From: Pseudomonadota bacterium
Lineage (GTDB): Bacteria; Pseudomonadota; Gammaproteobacteria; Pseudomonadales; Moraxellaceae
Length of the DNA: 36,287 nucleotides
Reading direction: 5' to 3'
Assembly: GCA_021804565.1 (NCBI GenBank)
Contig: JAJZHK010000029.1
Span: 1-36,287, forward strand
The notes beneath the pieces were generated by a model. That model was given only the letters and a program-made list of their open reading frames with translations. It searched no databases and was not told the origin of the DNA. This document shows positions 10,526 to 17,578 of this stretch, piece by piece (the stretch's first letter is position 1; every line of letters starts with the position of its first letter). Position numbers and translations under genes: made by a program.

Positions 10526-10553
10526 ATTATAACGCCATGCAGGTCCATGCGAG
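10526..10553 (-). promoter_or_regulatory. Candidate promoter of the aspS-yebC-ruvCAB-tol unit
   Basis: The minus strand contains a perfect TATAAT (10531-10526) about 34 bases before the aspS ATG. The -35 element is weak: TCTCGC with a 17-base spacer or TTCTCG with 18. No other good promoter was seen until the tolA-tolB gap, so this may serve a transcript of several kilobases. Confidence 0.55.
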
Positions 10554-10595
10554 AATAGGGAGGCATTTATTTCGTCGATGCCTGATATATTTATG

Positions 10596-10624
10596 TTGAC
10601 TGATTTGTTGTTTTAGTATAAATA
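10596..10624 (+). promoter_or_regulatory. Candidate promoter for the PA3496-family gene
   Basis: TTGACT at 10596-10601 is followed by an AT-rich stretch and TATAAATA at 10617-10624. The spacer is 15 bases to TATAAA or 17 to TAAATA. It sits about 45 bases before the ATG in a locally AT-rich island. It is back-to-back with the aspS promoter. Confidence 0.6.
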
Positions 10625-10667
10625 GGCGAACCTTGTTCGCTGCGACCTATACCCTTGGGGATGCCTC

Positions 10668-10874
10668 ATGTCAAATGGCAAATCGGATGATTTTGAGCTC
10701 GAAGACAGTTTTGTCGACGACGAGGGGGGCGGTGGCGACTTCGATGCCGAGGATGTGGCCAAGACGAGTCATGTCAAAAACAGCCTGGCCAAGCGCCGGG
10801 TCATCGATGAAAAGCTCGAAGAGCGTCGCCTGCAGCGTGACCTGCGTGACTACGATTATGATATCGATGACTGA
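10668..10874 (+). CDS. PA3496-family small acidic protein (putative envelope integrity protein)
   Basis: A 68-residue highly charged protein with an acidic N-terminal half (D-D-F-E-L-E-D-S and D-F-D-A-E-D) and a C-terminal module R-R-V-I-D-E-K-L-E-E-R-R-L-Q-R-D-L ending D-Y-D-Y-D-I-D-D. This C-terminal pattern is the one I associate with the Pseudomonas PA3496 family; the envelope-integrity label comes from that family name, not from anything visible here. No signal peptide or membrane segment is seen. It has its own promoter and a GGGAT site before the ATG, and a weak hairpin TGAGAA-GGC-TTCTCA follows the stop. Assignment by sequence pattern memory only. Confidence 0.75.
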   Translation: MSNGKSDDFELEDSFVDDEGGGGDFDAEDVAKTSHVKNSLAKRRVIDEKLEERRLQRDLRDYDYDIDD

Positions 10875-10930
10875 AGGAGCGTGAGAAGGCTTCTCATCTT
10901 GTCCGTGATCAGGGCATAATCCCCGGCAGC

Positions 10931-10949
10931 AGGTCAGACAGGCTGACCT
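10931..10949 (+). promoter_or_regulatory. Inverted repeat in the sodB leader
   Basis: A perfect 7-base inverted repeat AGGTCAG-ACAGG-CTGACCT lies 30 bases before the sodB ATG and just after CATAAT, a possible -10 element at about 10915. Flanking GGCA/TGCC can extend the stem with a two-base bulge. It could be an operator or an RNA hairpin. It does not resemble a Fur box. Confidence 0.4.
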
Positions 10950-10978
10950 TGCCAGCAGAACCGAGGACGAGGATCATC

Positions 10979-11575
10979 ATGGCTATCGAGCTTCCCGCGC
11001 TTCCCTACGAAAAGAATGCCCTGGCACCTTATATCTCCGCTGAGACCCTGGATTTTCACCATGGCAAGCACCACAACGCTTATGTCGTCAATCTGAACAA
11101 CTTGATCCAAGGTAGCGAACTCGAAAACAAGTCGCTCGAAGAGATCATCCGTGCGGTTGCTGGCGACGCCTCGCGTGTCGGCATCTTCAACAATGCGGCG
11201 CAGGTATGGAATCATACCTTTTACTGGAACTGCATGAAGCCACAAGGTGGCGGCGCCCCGACCGGTGCCATCGCCGAGCGTATCAACGCTGATCTGGGCG
11301 GTTACGACAAATTCGTTGAAGCTTTCAAGCAGGCGGCGACCACCCAGTTCGGTTCAGGTTGGGCCTGGCTGGTGCAGGATGCTCATGGCAAGCTGCAAAT
11401 CAGCAAAACGGCCAACGCCGATCTGCCTTTGGCTCATGGCCAGAAAGCGCTGCTGACCATCGACGTCTGGGAACATGCCTATTACATCGATTTTCGCAAT
11501 CGCCGCCCGGACTACATCAGCACCTTCCTGGACAAGCTGGTGAACTGGGACTTCGTCAACCAACAGCTGGCTTGA
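10979..11575 (+). CDS. sodB: Superoxide dismutase [Fe]
   Basis: Cytosolic iron superoxide dismutase of 198 residues. The four metal ligands are visible: H27 (in F-H27-H-G-K-H), H in W-N-H-T-F-Y-W, and D and H in D-V-W-E-H-A-Y-Y. Gln in A-A-Q-V-W-N-H and the F-G-S-G-W-A-W-L segment favour the iron form over manganese. The start is ATG 10979 with GAGGA upstream; the in-frame ATG at 10949 would start inside the leader inverted repeat and add ten non-conserved residues. It is followed after 7 bases by a strong hairpin and then greB. Confidence 0.95.
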   Translation: MAIELPALPYEKNALAPYISAETLDFHHGKHHNAYVVNLNNLIQGSELENKSLEEIIRAVAGDASRVGIFNNAAQVWNHTFYWNCMKPQGGGAPTGAIAERINADLGGYDKFVEAFKQAATTQFGSGWAWLVQDAHGKLQISKTANADLPLAHGQKALLTIDVWEHAYYIDFRNRRPDYISTFLDKLVNWDFVNQQLA

Positions 11576-11582
11576 GTACAGC

Positions 11583-11609
11583 GGAGGTGGCGTCACCGGC
11601 GCCACCTCC
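11583..11609 (+). promoter_or_regulatory. Strong hairpin between sodB and greB
   Basis: A perfect 10-bp stem (GGAGGTGGCG 11583-11592 with CGCCACCTCC 11600-11609), loop TCACCGG, ends three bases before the greB ATG. No U-tract follows. The left arm is a Shine-Dalgarno-like GGAGGT and the right arm is the complementary ACCTCC, so it is either a terminator-like end of the sodB message or a translational control element of greB. Confidence 0.6.
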
Positions 11610-11612
11610 TCG

Positions 11613-12128
11613 ATGCTGATGCCCCAGAGTCCTCCGCCGGCCCCGAAACCTGCCCGTGTGCTGATCACGGCGGCCGGCTTTCGTCGTCTTGAAGCAGAGC
11701 TGGATCAGCTCTGGCGTGTGCGTCGACCGGAGTTGACGCGCGCGGTCGGTGAAGCCGCCGCGATGGGCGACCGCTCCGAAAACGCCGAATACATCTACGG
11801 CAAAAAAGCCTTGCGTGAGTTGGATCGTCGTCTGCGTTTTTTGCGCAAACGCCTGCAGACCATCGAAGTCGTCCGCGACTTGCCGCACGACCGCAGCCGT
11901 GTCTATTTTGGCGCGGACGTCGAGGTGGAAAGTGCCGGTGGCGATGAGGTGCTGAGCTTGCGTATCGTCGGGCCCGACGAGATCGACACCGACCGGCATT
12001 GGATCAGTGTCGATTCGCCCATGGCGAGGGCCTTGCTCGGCAAGCGTGAAGGTGACGAGGTCTGGGTGCAGCGCCCGCTTGGACGGACCTTGTTCACGAT
12101 TGTTGCGATCGCTTACGCGCCGCCATGA
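11613..12128 (+). CDS. greB: Transcription elongation factor GreB
   Basis: Secondary-channel factor that stimulates transcript cleavage by backtracked RNA polymerase. The 171-residue product has an N-terminal coiled coil whose tip reads A-M-G-D53-R-S-E56-N-A-E-Y-I-Y, with the acidic pair that coordinates the catalytic Mg2+. The Y-I-Y-G-K-K-A-L-R-E-L-D-R-R-L-R-F-L-R-K-R-L segment is GreB-like rather than GreA-like. The C-terminal FKBP-like domain follows (A-L-L-G-K-R-E-G-D-E-V). The N-terminal P-P-P-A-P-K-P tail is unusual. ATG 11613 or 11619 may be used; no normal ribosome site is free. Its 3' end overlaps dedA tail-to-tail by 35 bases. Confidence 0.93.
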   Translation: MLMPQSPPPAPKPARVLITAAGFRRLEAELDQLWRVRRPELTRAVGEAAAMGDRSENAEYIYGKKALRELDRRLRFLRKRLQTIEVVRDLPHDRSRVYFGADVEVESAGGDEVLSLRIVGPDEIDTDRHWISVDSPMARALLGKREGDEVWVQRPLGRTLFTIVAIAYAPP

Positions 12129-12738
12129 ATTCCCGCAGCGCCTGCCAGAAGGCGGGCAGCAGGCTGATGCCGATGATCAGCAGGATGCTCAGGGTAAATT
12201 TGTGCCGCACCGCCGGTAGATTGCCAAAAGCGTAGCCCATGCCGACAAAACTGAGTGTCCAGGCCAGTCCGCCGATGATGTCGTAGCTGAGAAAGCGAGC
12301 ATAAGGCATACGCCCGGTGCCGGCGACGAAGGGCGTAAAGGTGCGTACGATGGGCGCAAAACGGGCGAGGACGACCGTCTTGCCGCCGTGGCGAGCGAAA
12401 TAGCCTTGGGTCTGGTGAAGATAGTCGACCCGCAGCAGCCGTGGTGGGCGCAGCAGCCAGCGTTGCCCGAGGTGACGGCCTAGCGCATAGTTGAGGTTGT
12501 CGCCAAGGACGGCGAAAAAGAACAGGCCAGGCAGCAGCAGGTGGATATCGATGGCTCCGCTCGCGGCCATGGCGCCGCAGGCGAACAGCAGGCTGTCACC
12601 CGGCAGGAAGGGCATGAGCACCAGACCTGTCTCGATGAAGATGATGGCAAAGACGATGGCATAAAAGCCCCGGCCGTAGTCATGCAGGAACTGCAACAGG
12701 TGCTGGTCGATATGCAGAATGAAGTCGATGGGGCTCAT
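12094..12738 (-). CDS. DedA/VTT-domain membrane protein
   Basis: Inner-membrane protein of the DedA family (214 residues), implicated in flipping or recycling of lipid carriers such as undecaprenyl phosphate and in membrane potential homeostasis. Visible features are re-entrant loop F-I-E-T-G-L-V-L-M-P-F-L-P-G-D-S-L-L-F at about 34-52; G-D-N-L-N-Y-A-L-G-R; the second signature R-F-A-P-I-V-R-T-F-T-P-F-V-A-G at about 125-139; a final helix near 180-200; and a basic tail. It resembles the E. coli YqjA/YghB subgroup, but a paralogue name cannot be assigned safely. It converges with greB and overlaps its end by 35 bases. Confidence 0.9.
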   Translation of the reverse strand: MSPIDFILHIDQHLLQFLHDYGRGFYAIVFAIIFIETGLVLMPFLPGDSLLFACGAMAASGAIDIHLLLPGLFFFAVLGDNLNYALGRHLGQRWLLRPPRLLRVDYLHQTQGYFARHGGKTVVLARFAPIVRTFTPFVAGTGRMPYARFLSYDIIGGLAWTLSFVGMGYAFGNLPAVRHKFTLSILLIIGISLLPAFWQALREFMAARKRSQQS

Positions 12739-12764
12739 GGTCCATACCCGAAAGAGGGGGCGCC

Positions 12765-12793
12765 AGTGTAGCCGCTATCGAGCGTTTCGTCAT
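12765..12793 (-). promoter_or_regulatory. Weak candidate promoter for dedA-family gene
   Basis: The minus strand reads ATGACG (12793-12788), a 17-base spacer, then TACACT (12770-12765), about 27 bases upstream of the ATG. Matches are 4/6 for each element. Confidence 0.3.
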
Positions 12794-12804
12794 GTCATCC
12801 GCAG

Positions 12805-12838
12805 GCTGCGAACGCTCCCGGCCAGGCGCGTTCGCAGC
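12805..12838 (-). terminator. Hairpin after the PRMT-like gene
   Basis: A perfect 11-bp stem (GCTGCGAACGC 12805-12815 with GCGTTCGCAGC 12828-12838), 12-base loop, starts 8 bases past the methyltransferase stop. No U-tract follows on the minus strand, so it may work as a 3'-end stabiliser or a weak terminator. Confidence 0.5.
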
Positions 12839-12845
12839 TGCATCT

Positions 12846-13772
12846 TCAGGCTTGTGCGCGCACCGGCGTGGCAGCCATGGGCTGGCCACCGAGCAGCTGC
12901 TGCAACTGGCTCTGCGGGATTTTTTCCAGCAGCAGAGAGTCTTGCAGGTACGACAGCGGCGATCCGGCCAGATAGGCAAAACGCAGGCGCAGGCGGTCGC
13001 CGGCCTGCAGCTCCAGCGTCTGACGCAGCGGCAGCACCATATAGGGGCTGTGCCAGTCTGTCGAAGTCTGCTGCTCCAGCGAGATGGCCAGCAGATGTTT
13101 GCTGATAAAGCGCAGGGCATTGAGCCGGCCCGGAGCCTGTGCCTGCAGCACCAGGTCAGCGCGCATCAGGCGGGAAGCCGGCAGATGGTACTCCACGGTA
13201 TGGTAGATATAGGGATCGCCGAGGCCCAGGGTGCGGGTCTGGGCGATGTCCGGCTGCTGAAACAGCGCCAGTGTCGGCAGGCAGCCATGAAAGTCGTAGT
13301 CTTGTTGCACCGCCTGGACGGCCAGCAAGGTGGTATCGGGCAAGAAGCGCGGGGTCTGCCCAAAACGCAGCTGGTGGCGATGGCGAAAATCGTCACAGAC
13401 CGCGACCTGCGCGCTTTCGATCAGCGCCGGATGGAGCAGATCACATAGCACGAGGCTACAGGGCTCGCTCAGCACCTCGTCACGGTAGTCAGCCTGGACC
13501 CAGCGTATCGACTCCCGGCCCGGTGAGGTGCCAAGCAACTGGCGAGCCCGCTGCAGGGCGGAGGCGCTGGGATCGATGCATACCACTTCGGCGCCGCACT
13601 GTGCCGCCCATAAGGACAGCAGGCCGCTGGCGCCCAGTTCGACGACGCGATCACCAGGCTGGACGACCTGCGTGATGGCCTGGCGGAAGCTTTGCAAGCG
13701 ATGCTCGTCGCTGAGCAGACGGCTTTGCTCGGCATAAAGTGAGGCAAGCTCTGGGTGGTTCTCTGCTTTCAT
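12846..13772 (-). CDS. PRMT-like class I SAM-dependent methyltransferase
   Basis: A 308-residue protein with the architecture of arginine methyltransferase-like enzymes. The N-terminus has L-L-S-D-E-H-R-L-Q-S-F-R-Q-A-I, which parallels the PRMT pattern M-L-x-D-x-x-R-x-x-x-Y-x-x-A-I. Motif I is V-V-E-L-G-A-S-G-L-L-S-L-W-A-A (about 43-57), then V-V-C-I-D (motif II acidic residue) and L-V-L-C-D-L-L-H-P-A-L-I-E-S in place of the double-Glu loop. The C-terminal half is beta-rich, as in the PRMT barrel. Start ATG 13772 is preceded by AGGA; an in-frame ATG at 13829 lacks both site and conservation. Substrate unknown. It is 62 bases downstream of the serine hydrolase gene and may be co-transcribed. 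Confidence 0.75.
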   Translation of the reverse strand: MKAENHPELASLYAEQSRLLSDEHRLQSFRQAITQVVQPGDRVVELGASGLLSLWAAQCGAEVVCIDPSASALQRARQLLGTSPGRESIRWVQADYRDEVLSEPCSLVLCDLLHPALIESAQVAVCDDFRHRHQLRFGQTPRFLPDTTLLAVQAVQQDYDFHGCLPTLALFQQPDIAQTRTLGLGDPYIYHTVEYHLPASRLMRADLVLQAQAPGRLNALRFISKHLLAISLEQQTSTDWHSPYMVLPLRQTLELQAGDRLRLRFAYLAGSPLSYLQDSLLLEKIPQSQLQQLLGGQPMAATPVRAQA

Positions 13773-13834
13773 GATGTTTTCCTGACGCTCTGGGGAAGGA
13801 CAGCATGAAAAAAGCAAATACCGGGCCAATTCCT

Positions 13835-15034
13835 CTAGCTGCGTTGATCGGCGATACGCAGCGCACAGGCATTGAGGCGAGGCAGACGCAGATCGCCCAT
13901 CGGTGTGCCGGCGCCGCGATTGACGGTGAGCGCCAGGCTCAGGCGCCGTGTCGGGTCGGTCCAGGCGCCGCTGCCACCAAATCCAAAGTGGCCATAAGCG
14001 TGCACCGGCTGTACCCCGAAGCTGAACACCCGGTGGTAGCCCAGGCGCCAGTGCAGCGGCAGGGCGATGACCCGGCCCATGCCGCGGTTGTGCACGCGAC
14101 TGAGTTGTTCGACGATGCGCGCCTGCAGCAGGCGCTGACCTTGCCAGACACCGCCGTCACCGAGCATGGCATAAAGACGCGCCAGAGAGCGTGCGGTGAA
14201 AATGCCGTTGGCGGCTGGAATGCAGGCCTGGCGTACCGCCGCACTGTTGAAGTCGAAGCCTGCGATGCCGATAGGTTCGAGACCTTCAGCGACGCTGGCG
14301 CTAGGAAAGCCGATCAGCTGGTGGAGACCGGCGACACTGCGTTTTTGTGCACGCAGCCATAGCCGGGATAGCCTTGGTGCTGATGCCGGTCGGGATCTCT
14401 CGGTTTTGATGAGATCGGCGCAGCGATCAAATTCGTGGCGGGGCAGACCGAAATAGCAGCCATCGAGGGCCAGGGGCTGAGTGACCCACTCGTCGAGCAG
14501 GGCTGCCAGGGGGCGGCCGGTCACGCGTTCGGCAAGGTGACCGAGCAGCCAGCCGAAGGTGAGGGCATGGTAAGCCCAGGTCTGTCCGGGCGGGTGTTCC
14601 GGCCGGGCCGCCGCGAGGCGCTGTCCCATCAGTTCCCAGTCGAGCATGTCGTGGGCATCCTCGGTCAGCGCCCGTATATTGTACAGACCGGCTTCATGGC
14701 AGAGCAGATGGCGTAGAGTCAGCGAAGTTTTGCCGTTGGCGGCAAATTCCGGCCAGTAGCGGCAGACCGGGTCATCGTAGTGCAGCAAGCCGGCATCGAC
14801 GAGGCGATGCATGAGCAAGGCCAGCACGCCCTTGCCGGTCGAGTAAGACAAGGCCAGGGTGTCTGACTGCCAGGCTTGGCCATCGTGGCTGGCGATACCG
14901 CCCCAGACATCAACGACTTTCTCGCCGCGATGATAGACGCACAAGGCGGCGCCACCGCCGTGGCTTTCGATCTGCTCGGTGAGCAGCTGTGCCAGGGGAC
15001 GAAAGTCTTCATTCAATTGGCCGTGTAGCGTCAT
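13835..15034 (-). CDS. Serine hydrolase of the beta-lactamase / EstB-esterase family
   Basis: A 399-residue penicillin-binding-fold protein. The nucleophile motif S65-T-G-K68 is present, with Y in the second motif (W-A-Y-H-A) and a third motif H-F-G-F-G-G-S-G near residue 350. There is no signal peptide, so it is probably cytoplasmic and more likely an esterase or lipase-like hydrolase (EstB type) than a resistance beta-lactamase. GGAGGT lies ten bases before the ATG. It is divergent from the BtuC-like gene, with only 58 bases between the start codons. Substrate cannot be inferred. Confidence 0.85.
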   Translation of the reverse strand: MTLHGQLNEDFRPLAQLLTEQIESHGGGAALCVYHRGEKVVDVWGGIASHDGQAWQSDTLALSYSTGKGVLALLMHRLVDAGLLHYDDPVCRYWPEFAANGKTSLTLRHLLCHEAGLYNIRALTEDAHDMLDWELMGQRLAAARPEHPPGQTWAYHALTFGWLLGHLAERVTGRPLAALLDEWVTQPLALDGCYFGLPRHEFDRCADLIKTERSRPASAPRLSRLWLRAQKRSVAGLHQLIGFPSASVAEGLEPIGIAGFDFNSAAVRQACIPAANGIFTARSLARLYAMLGDGGVWQGQRLLQARIVEQLSRVHNRGMGRVIALPLHWRLGYHRVFSFGVQPVHAYGHFGFGGSGAWTDPTRRLSLALTVNRGAGTPMGDLRLPRLNACALRIADQRS

Positions 15035-15071
15035 GACGGGTCACACCTCCTCGCGGTATGTTATGGTTCTG

Positions 15072-15084
15072 CCTCCTTGGGAGG
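15072..15084 (+). promoter_or_regulatory. Small hairpin covering the ribosome site of the BtuC-like gene
   Basis: CCTCC (15072-15076), loop TTG, GGAGG (15080-15084). The right arm is the Shine-Dalgarno sequence of the GTG start at 15093. The five-pair stem would mask the site when folded. Confidence 0.4.
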
Positions 15085-15092
15085 GTAGGCAA

Positions 15093-16037
15093 GTGTTGCA
15101 AATTACGCGGGCCCTGAGCGCCATCGGACTGATCATGGCGCTGGCTTATATCTCACTCAATAGCGGACCTGCAGGTCCGCTGCATTGGCATGATACAGGG
15201 CCTTTGCTGCATTTGCGCCAATCGCGGGTGCTGATGGCCCTGGCTGAAGGCAGTGGCCTGGGTTTGAGCGGCCTGCTCATGCAGAGCCTGTTTCGTAATC
15301 CCCTGGTCGATGCCAGCTTGCTCGGCGTGGCGCCAGCCACCAGCCTGGGGGGGCTGCTGTTCTTGCTGGCAGGGGCCCCCCTGTGGACGGCTTCTTTGGC
15401 CGCTTGTGGCGCGGCGCTGGTGGTCCTGATGCTCCTGCTGGGCGCGATGCGCGGCACCTCGTCTTTGACCCGGGTTCTGCTGATCGGCCTGGCGCTCAAT
15501 GCGGTCCTGGGGGCTTTTTTACAGTTCTTGCTTATGTTCTTGCCCAGTGACCGCCTCGTTGGTGCCTGGAGTGCCCTGCAGGGCAGCTTTGCCGATGTCC
15601 GCCGCAGTCATGCCATCCTTCTCTTGCTCCTGGTTCTGCTGATCGCCGCCTGGGTCTGGCGCCAGCGGCGCCCCCTCGATTGGCTGCTCCTCGGACCGGC
15701 CGTGGCTCGCAGTGCCGGTATCGATGTCGAGCGGCTGCAGCGTCGTATGGTGCTGCTGGCGGCTGCCTTGACGGCAGCCCTGGTCAGTCAGGCCGGCTTG
15801 GTCGGTTTTATCGGCATGATGGCACCCGCGCTGGTGCGCTGGAGTTTGCCCGGCGGGCATGGTCGCTGGTTGCCCTGGAGCATGGTGGCCGGTTGCCTCT
15901 TGGCCTTGCTGGCCGACATCCTGGCGCGCTGGCTGTGGGCACCGGCGGAGCTGCCGGTGGGCATCGTCACGTCTTTGCTGGGTGCGCCGGTGTTCCTGTT
16001 TTTACTGCTCATGCAATACCGCGAGCGTTCGTCATGA
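15093..16037 (+). CDS. btuC: FecCD/BtuC-family ABC transporter permease
   Basis: Inner-membrane subunit of a type II ABC importer for cobalamin, haem or ferric siderophores. About ten hydrophobic helices are visible. Signatures: S-R-V-L-M-A-L-A-E-G-S-G-L-G-L-S-G near the N-terminus, N-P-L-V-D-A-S-L-L-G-V, the coupling region V-G-F-I-G-M-M-A-P-A-L-V-R, and E-L-P-V-G-I-V-T-S-L-L-G-A-P-V-F close to the C-terminus. The start is GTG 15093 because GGGAGGG lies 7 bases upstream; an in-frame ATG at 15063 has no ribosome site. 314 residues. The tail motif resembles vitamin B12 BtuC most, but no substrate-binding protein or TonB receptor lies in this window, so the substrate is inferred. Confidence 0.85.
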   Translation: MLQITRALSAIGLIMALAYISLNSGPAGPLHWHDTGPLLHLRQSRVLMALAEGSGLGLSGLLMQSLFRNPLVDASLLGVAPATSLGGLLFLLAGAPLWTASLAACGAALVVLMLLLGAMRGTSSLTRVLLIGLALNAVLGAFLQFLLMFLPSDRLVGAWSALQGSFADVRRSHAILLLLLVLLIAAWVWRQRRPLDWLLLGPAVARSAGIDVERLQRRMVLLAAALTAALVSQAGLVGFIGMMAPALVRWSLPGGHGRWLPWSMVAGCLLALLADILARWLWAPAELPVGIVTSLLGAPVFLFLLLMQYRERSS

Positions 16038-16735
16038 AACTGCAGTTGCATGATCTCAGTCTGTGGCGTCGCCGTCAGCCGGTCCTGGCAGGACTGAACT
16101 GGACTTTACCTGCCGGACAGTGCTGGGTGCTGCTTGGCGAGAACGGCAGTGGCAAAAGCAGCTTGCTGCAGGCTTTGGCCGATGCCGACCGGGAGCTGCA
16201 CTTTGTCGGTGGCTTGCCGCAGTGGCAGGATCTGCTGCAGCAGACCCCGCTGGCCAGTCGCCGCGCTTTGGCACGACAGCTACAAGAGCCGGTGCTGGGC
16301 TTGCGGGTGAGCGATGTCCTCGCGCTGGTCTGCGTCGATGTCGCTAGCTGTGCGCGGATCTGGGGTTTAGAGGCGCAGCTTCAGCGTAGCCTGATGCAGC
16401 TGTCCGGGGGGCAGCTGCAACGCCTCGAGTTGGCACGCAGCTGGGCGCAGATCCAGTCAGGGCAGGGGCTGTGGTTGCTTGACGAGCCCTTCAACCATCT
16501 CGATATGCGCGCGCAGCTGGAACTGGGCGAGCGCATGCAGCAGCACTGCCAGCACGGCGGCTCGGTCCTGTTCAGCGCCCATGACCTGCAGCACGCTCGT
16601 CGCTGGGCTCAGGGGGTGCTCATGCTGGCCGCGGGTGCACAACTGGCTTGTGGCGCGAGCGACCTGCTCGGCGACAGCACTTTGCTGGGGCAGCTTTACG
16701 GGCTGCCCCAGTCGCTGGCGGCTCAGCTTATTTGA
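16034..16735 (+). CDS. btuD: BtuD-like ABC transporter ATP-binding protein
   Basis: ATPase partner of the preceding permease; the genes overlap by ATGA. The product has 233 residues. Walker A G-E-N-G-S-G-K-S-S (about 35-43), signature L-S-G-G-Q-L-Q-R, Walker B W-L-L-D-E-P-F-N-H-L-D and switch H in F-S-A-H-D are all intact, so it should be active. The short length, Gln-rich Q-loop region and C-terminal Y-G-L-P segment resemble BtuD rather than FecE/FepC. Its 3' end overlaps the convergent MaoC gene by 8 bases. B12 specificity is a likely but unproven reading. Confidence 0.82.
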   Translation: MKLQLHDLSLWRRRQPVLAGLNWTLPAGQCWVLLGENGSGKSSLLQALADADRELHFVGGLPQWQDLLQQTPLASRRALARQLQEPVLGLRVSDVLALVCVDVASCARIWGLEAQLQRSLMQLSGGQLQRLELARSWAQIQSGQGLWLLDEPFNHLDMRAQLELGERMQQHCQHGGSVLFSAHDLQHARRWAQGVLMLAAGAQLACGASDLLGDSTLLGQLYGLPQSLAAQLI

Positions 16736-17576
16736 ACTGCACTTGACCGCTCAGGTGCGGCTTGCCACTGTCATGGTCGTGCAGGGCAAACTGCAGGCCT
16801 AGTCCTTGTCTTTGCTGACTGAAGTCGACCGTCGCCGGCAGGAGGATGGGCAGCTTGAACTGCACGTCCACCTCATAGGCCGGTGCCAGCGAGGACTCAA
16901 GCTCGGCCAGACAACGCGCTTTGCTCCACATGCCATGGGCGATGGCGCGCTGAAAGCCGAACAGACGCGCACTCAGGGCGTGCAGGTGGATAGGGTTGAA
17001 GTCTCCTGATGCCCGTGCATAGCGACGACCCAGGCCTTCATCGAGCTGCCAGCTGCAGCTGGCTTTCGGCGGTGCCTGGTGCGCTTTGCGCTCGGCGGCG
17101 GGCAAGCTGCTTTTGCAGCGGTGCAGCATGCTGCTCTCACTCTCCCAGAGCTTCTCGCCATCGATGTGCACCTCGGTGAGGATGCTGAACACCTTGCCTT
17201 TTTCATGCTCCTGCTCGGCGCCGAAATGGCATTCGATGTCGAGGGCGCGATCACAGGGCAGGGCCTTGTATTGCTCGATGCGATTGGCGATGTGCACCAG
17301 TCCGAGCAGGGGATAAGGAAAATTGCCGGAGGTCATCAGCGCCATATGCAGCGGAAAAGCCAGCATGTGCGGATAGGTGACCGGCAGCGTGGCGCCAGGC
17401 TTAAAGCCGCAGACCCGACGATAGCGATCGAGATGCGCCATATCGGTGCTGACACCGGCCAGGCGCAATCCTTCGTCGGGCAGCCCCTGCCGCTTGTGCG
17501 GCAGCAGGCTGTTGAGCAGGGCGCGTGGGTAGAGCTTGAGCACCTGCGGTTGGCTGGAGATCTCTTCGATCAACAT
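16728..17576 (-). CDS. MaoC-family (R)-enoyl-CoA hydratase, HtdX-like
   Basis: A 282-residue double hot-dog dehydratase. The C-terminal half carries the hydratase-2 motif Y-A-R-A-S-G-D-F-N-P-I-H-L-H, with catalytic Asp and His, followed by G-F-Q-R-A-I-A-H-G-M-W. The N-terminal half is the non-catalytic hot dog. It should interconvert (R)-3-hydroxyacyl-CoA/ACP and trans-2-enoyl-CoA/ACP. ATG 17576 has TAGGAG upstream and starts two bases after the fabG stop; the ATG at 17606 lies inside fabG and is rejected. The pair with fabG on one side and the thiolase on the other implies a short fatty-acyl or polyketide-type cycle. Confidence 0.88.
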   Translation of the reverse strand: MLIEEISSQPQVLKLYPRALLNSLLPHKRQGLPDEGLRLAGVSTDMAHLDRYRRVCGFKPGATLPVTYPHMLAFPLHMALMTSGNFPYPLLGLVHIANRIEQYKALPCDRALDIECHFGAEQEHEKGKVFSILTEVHIDGEKLWESESSMLHRCKSSLPAAERKAHQAPPKASCSWQLDEGLGRRYARASGDFNPIHLHALSARLFGFQRAIAHGMWSKARCLAELESSLAPAYEVDVQFKLPILLPATVDFSQQRQGLGLQFALHDHDSGKPHLSGQVQFK

Positions 17577-17578
17577 AC

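Noticed and set aside
10915-10978. sodB leader repeat as a Fur box
   Set aside because: The arms AGGTCAG/CTGACCT do not resemble the AT-rich TGATAAT/ATTATCA pattern.
13835-15034. Antibiotic-resistance beta-lactamase
   Set aside because: S-T-G-K and H-x-G motifs fit the wider esterase/beta-lactamase fold, but there is no signal peptide, so export to act on drugs is unlikely.
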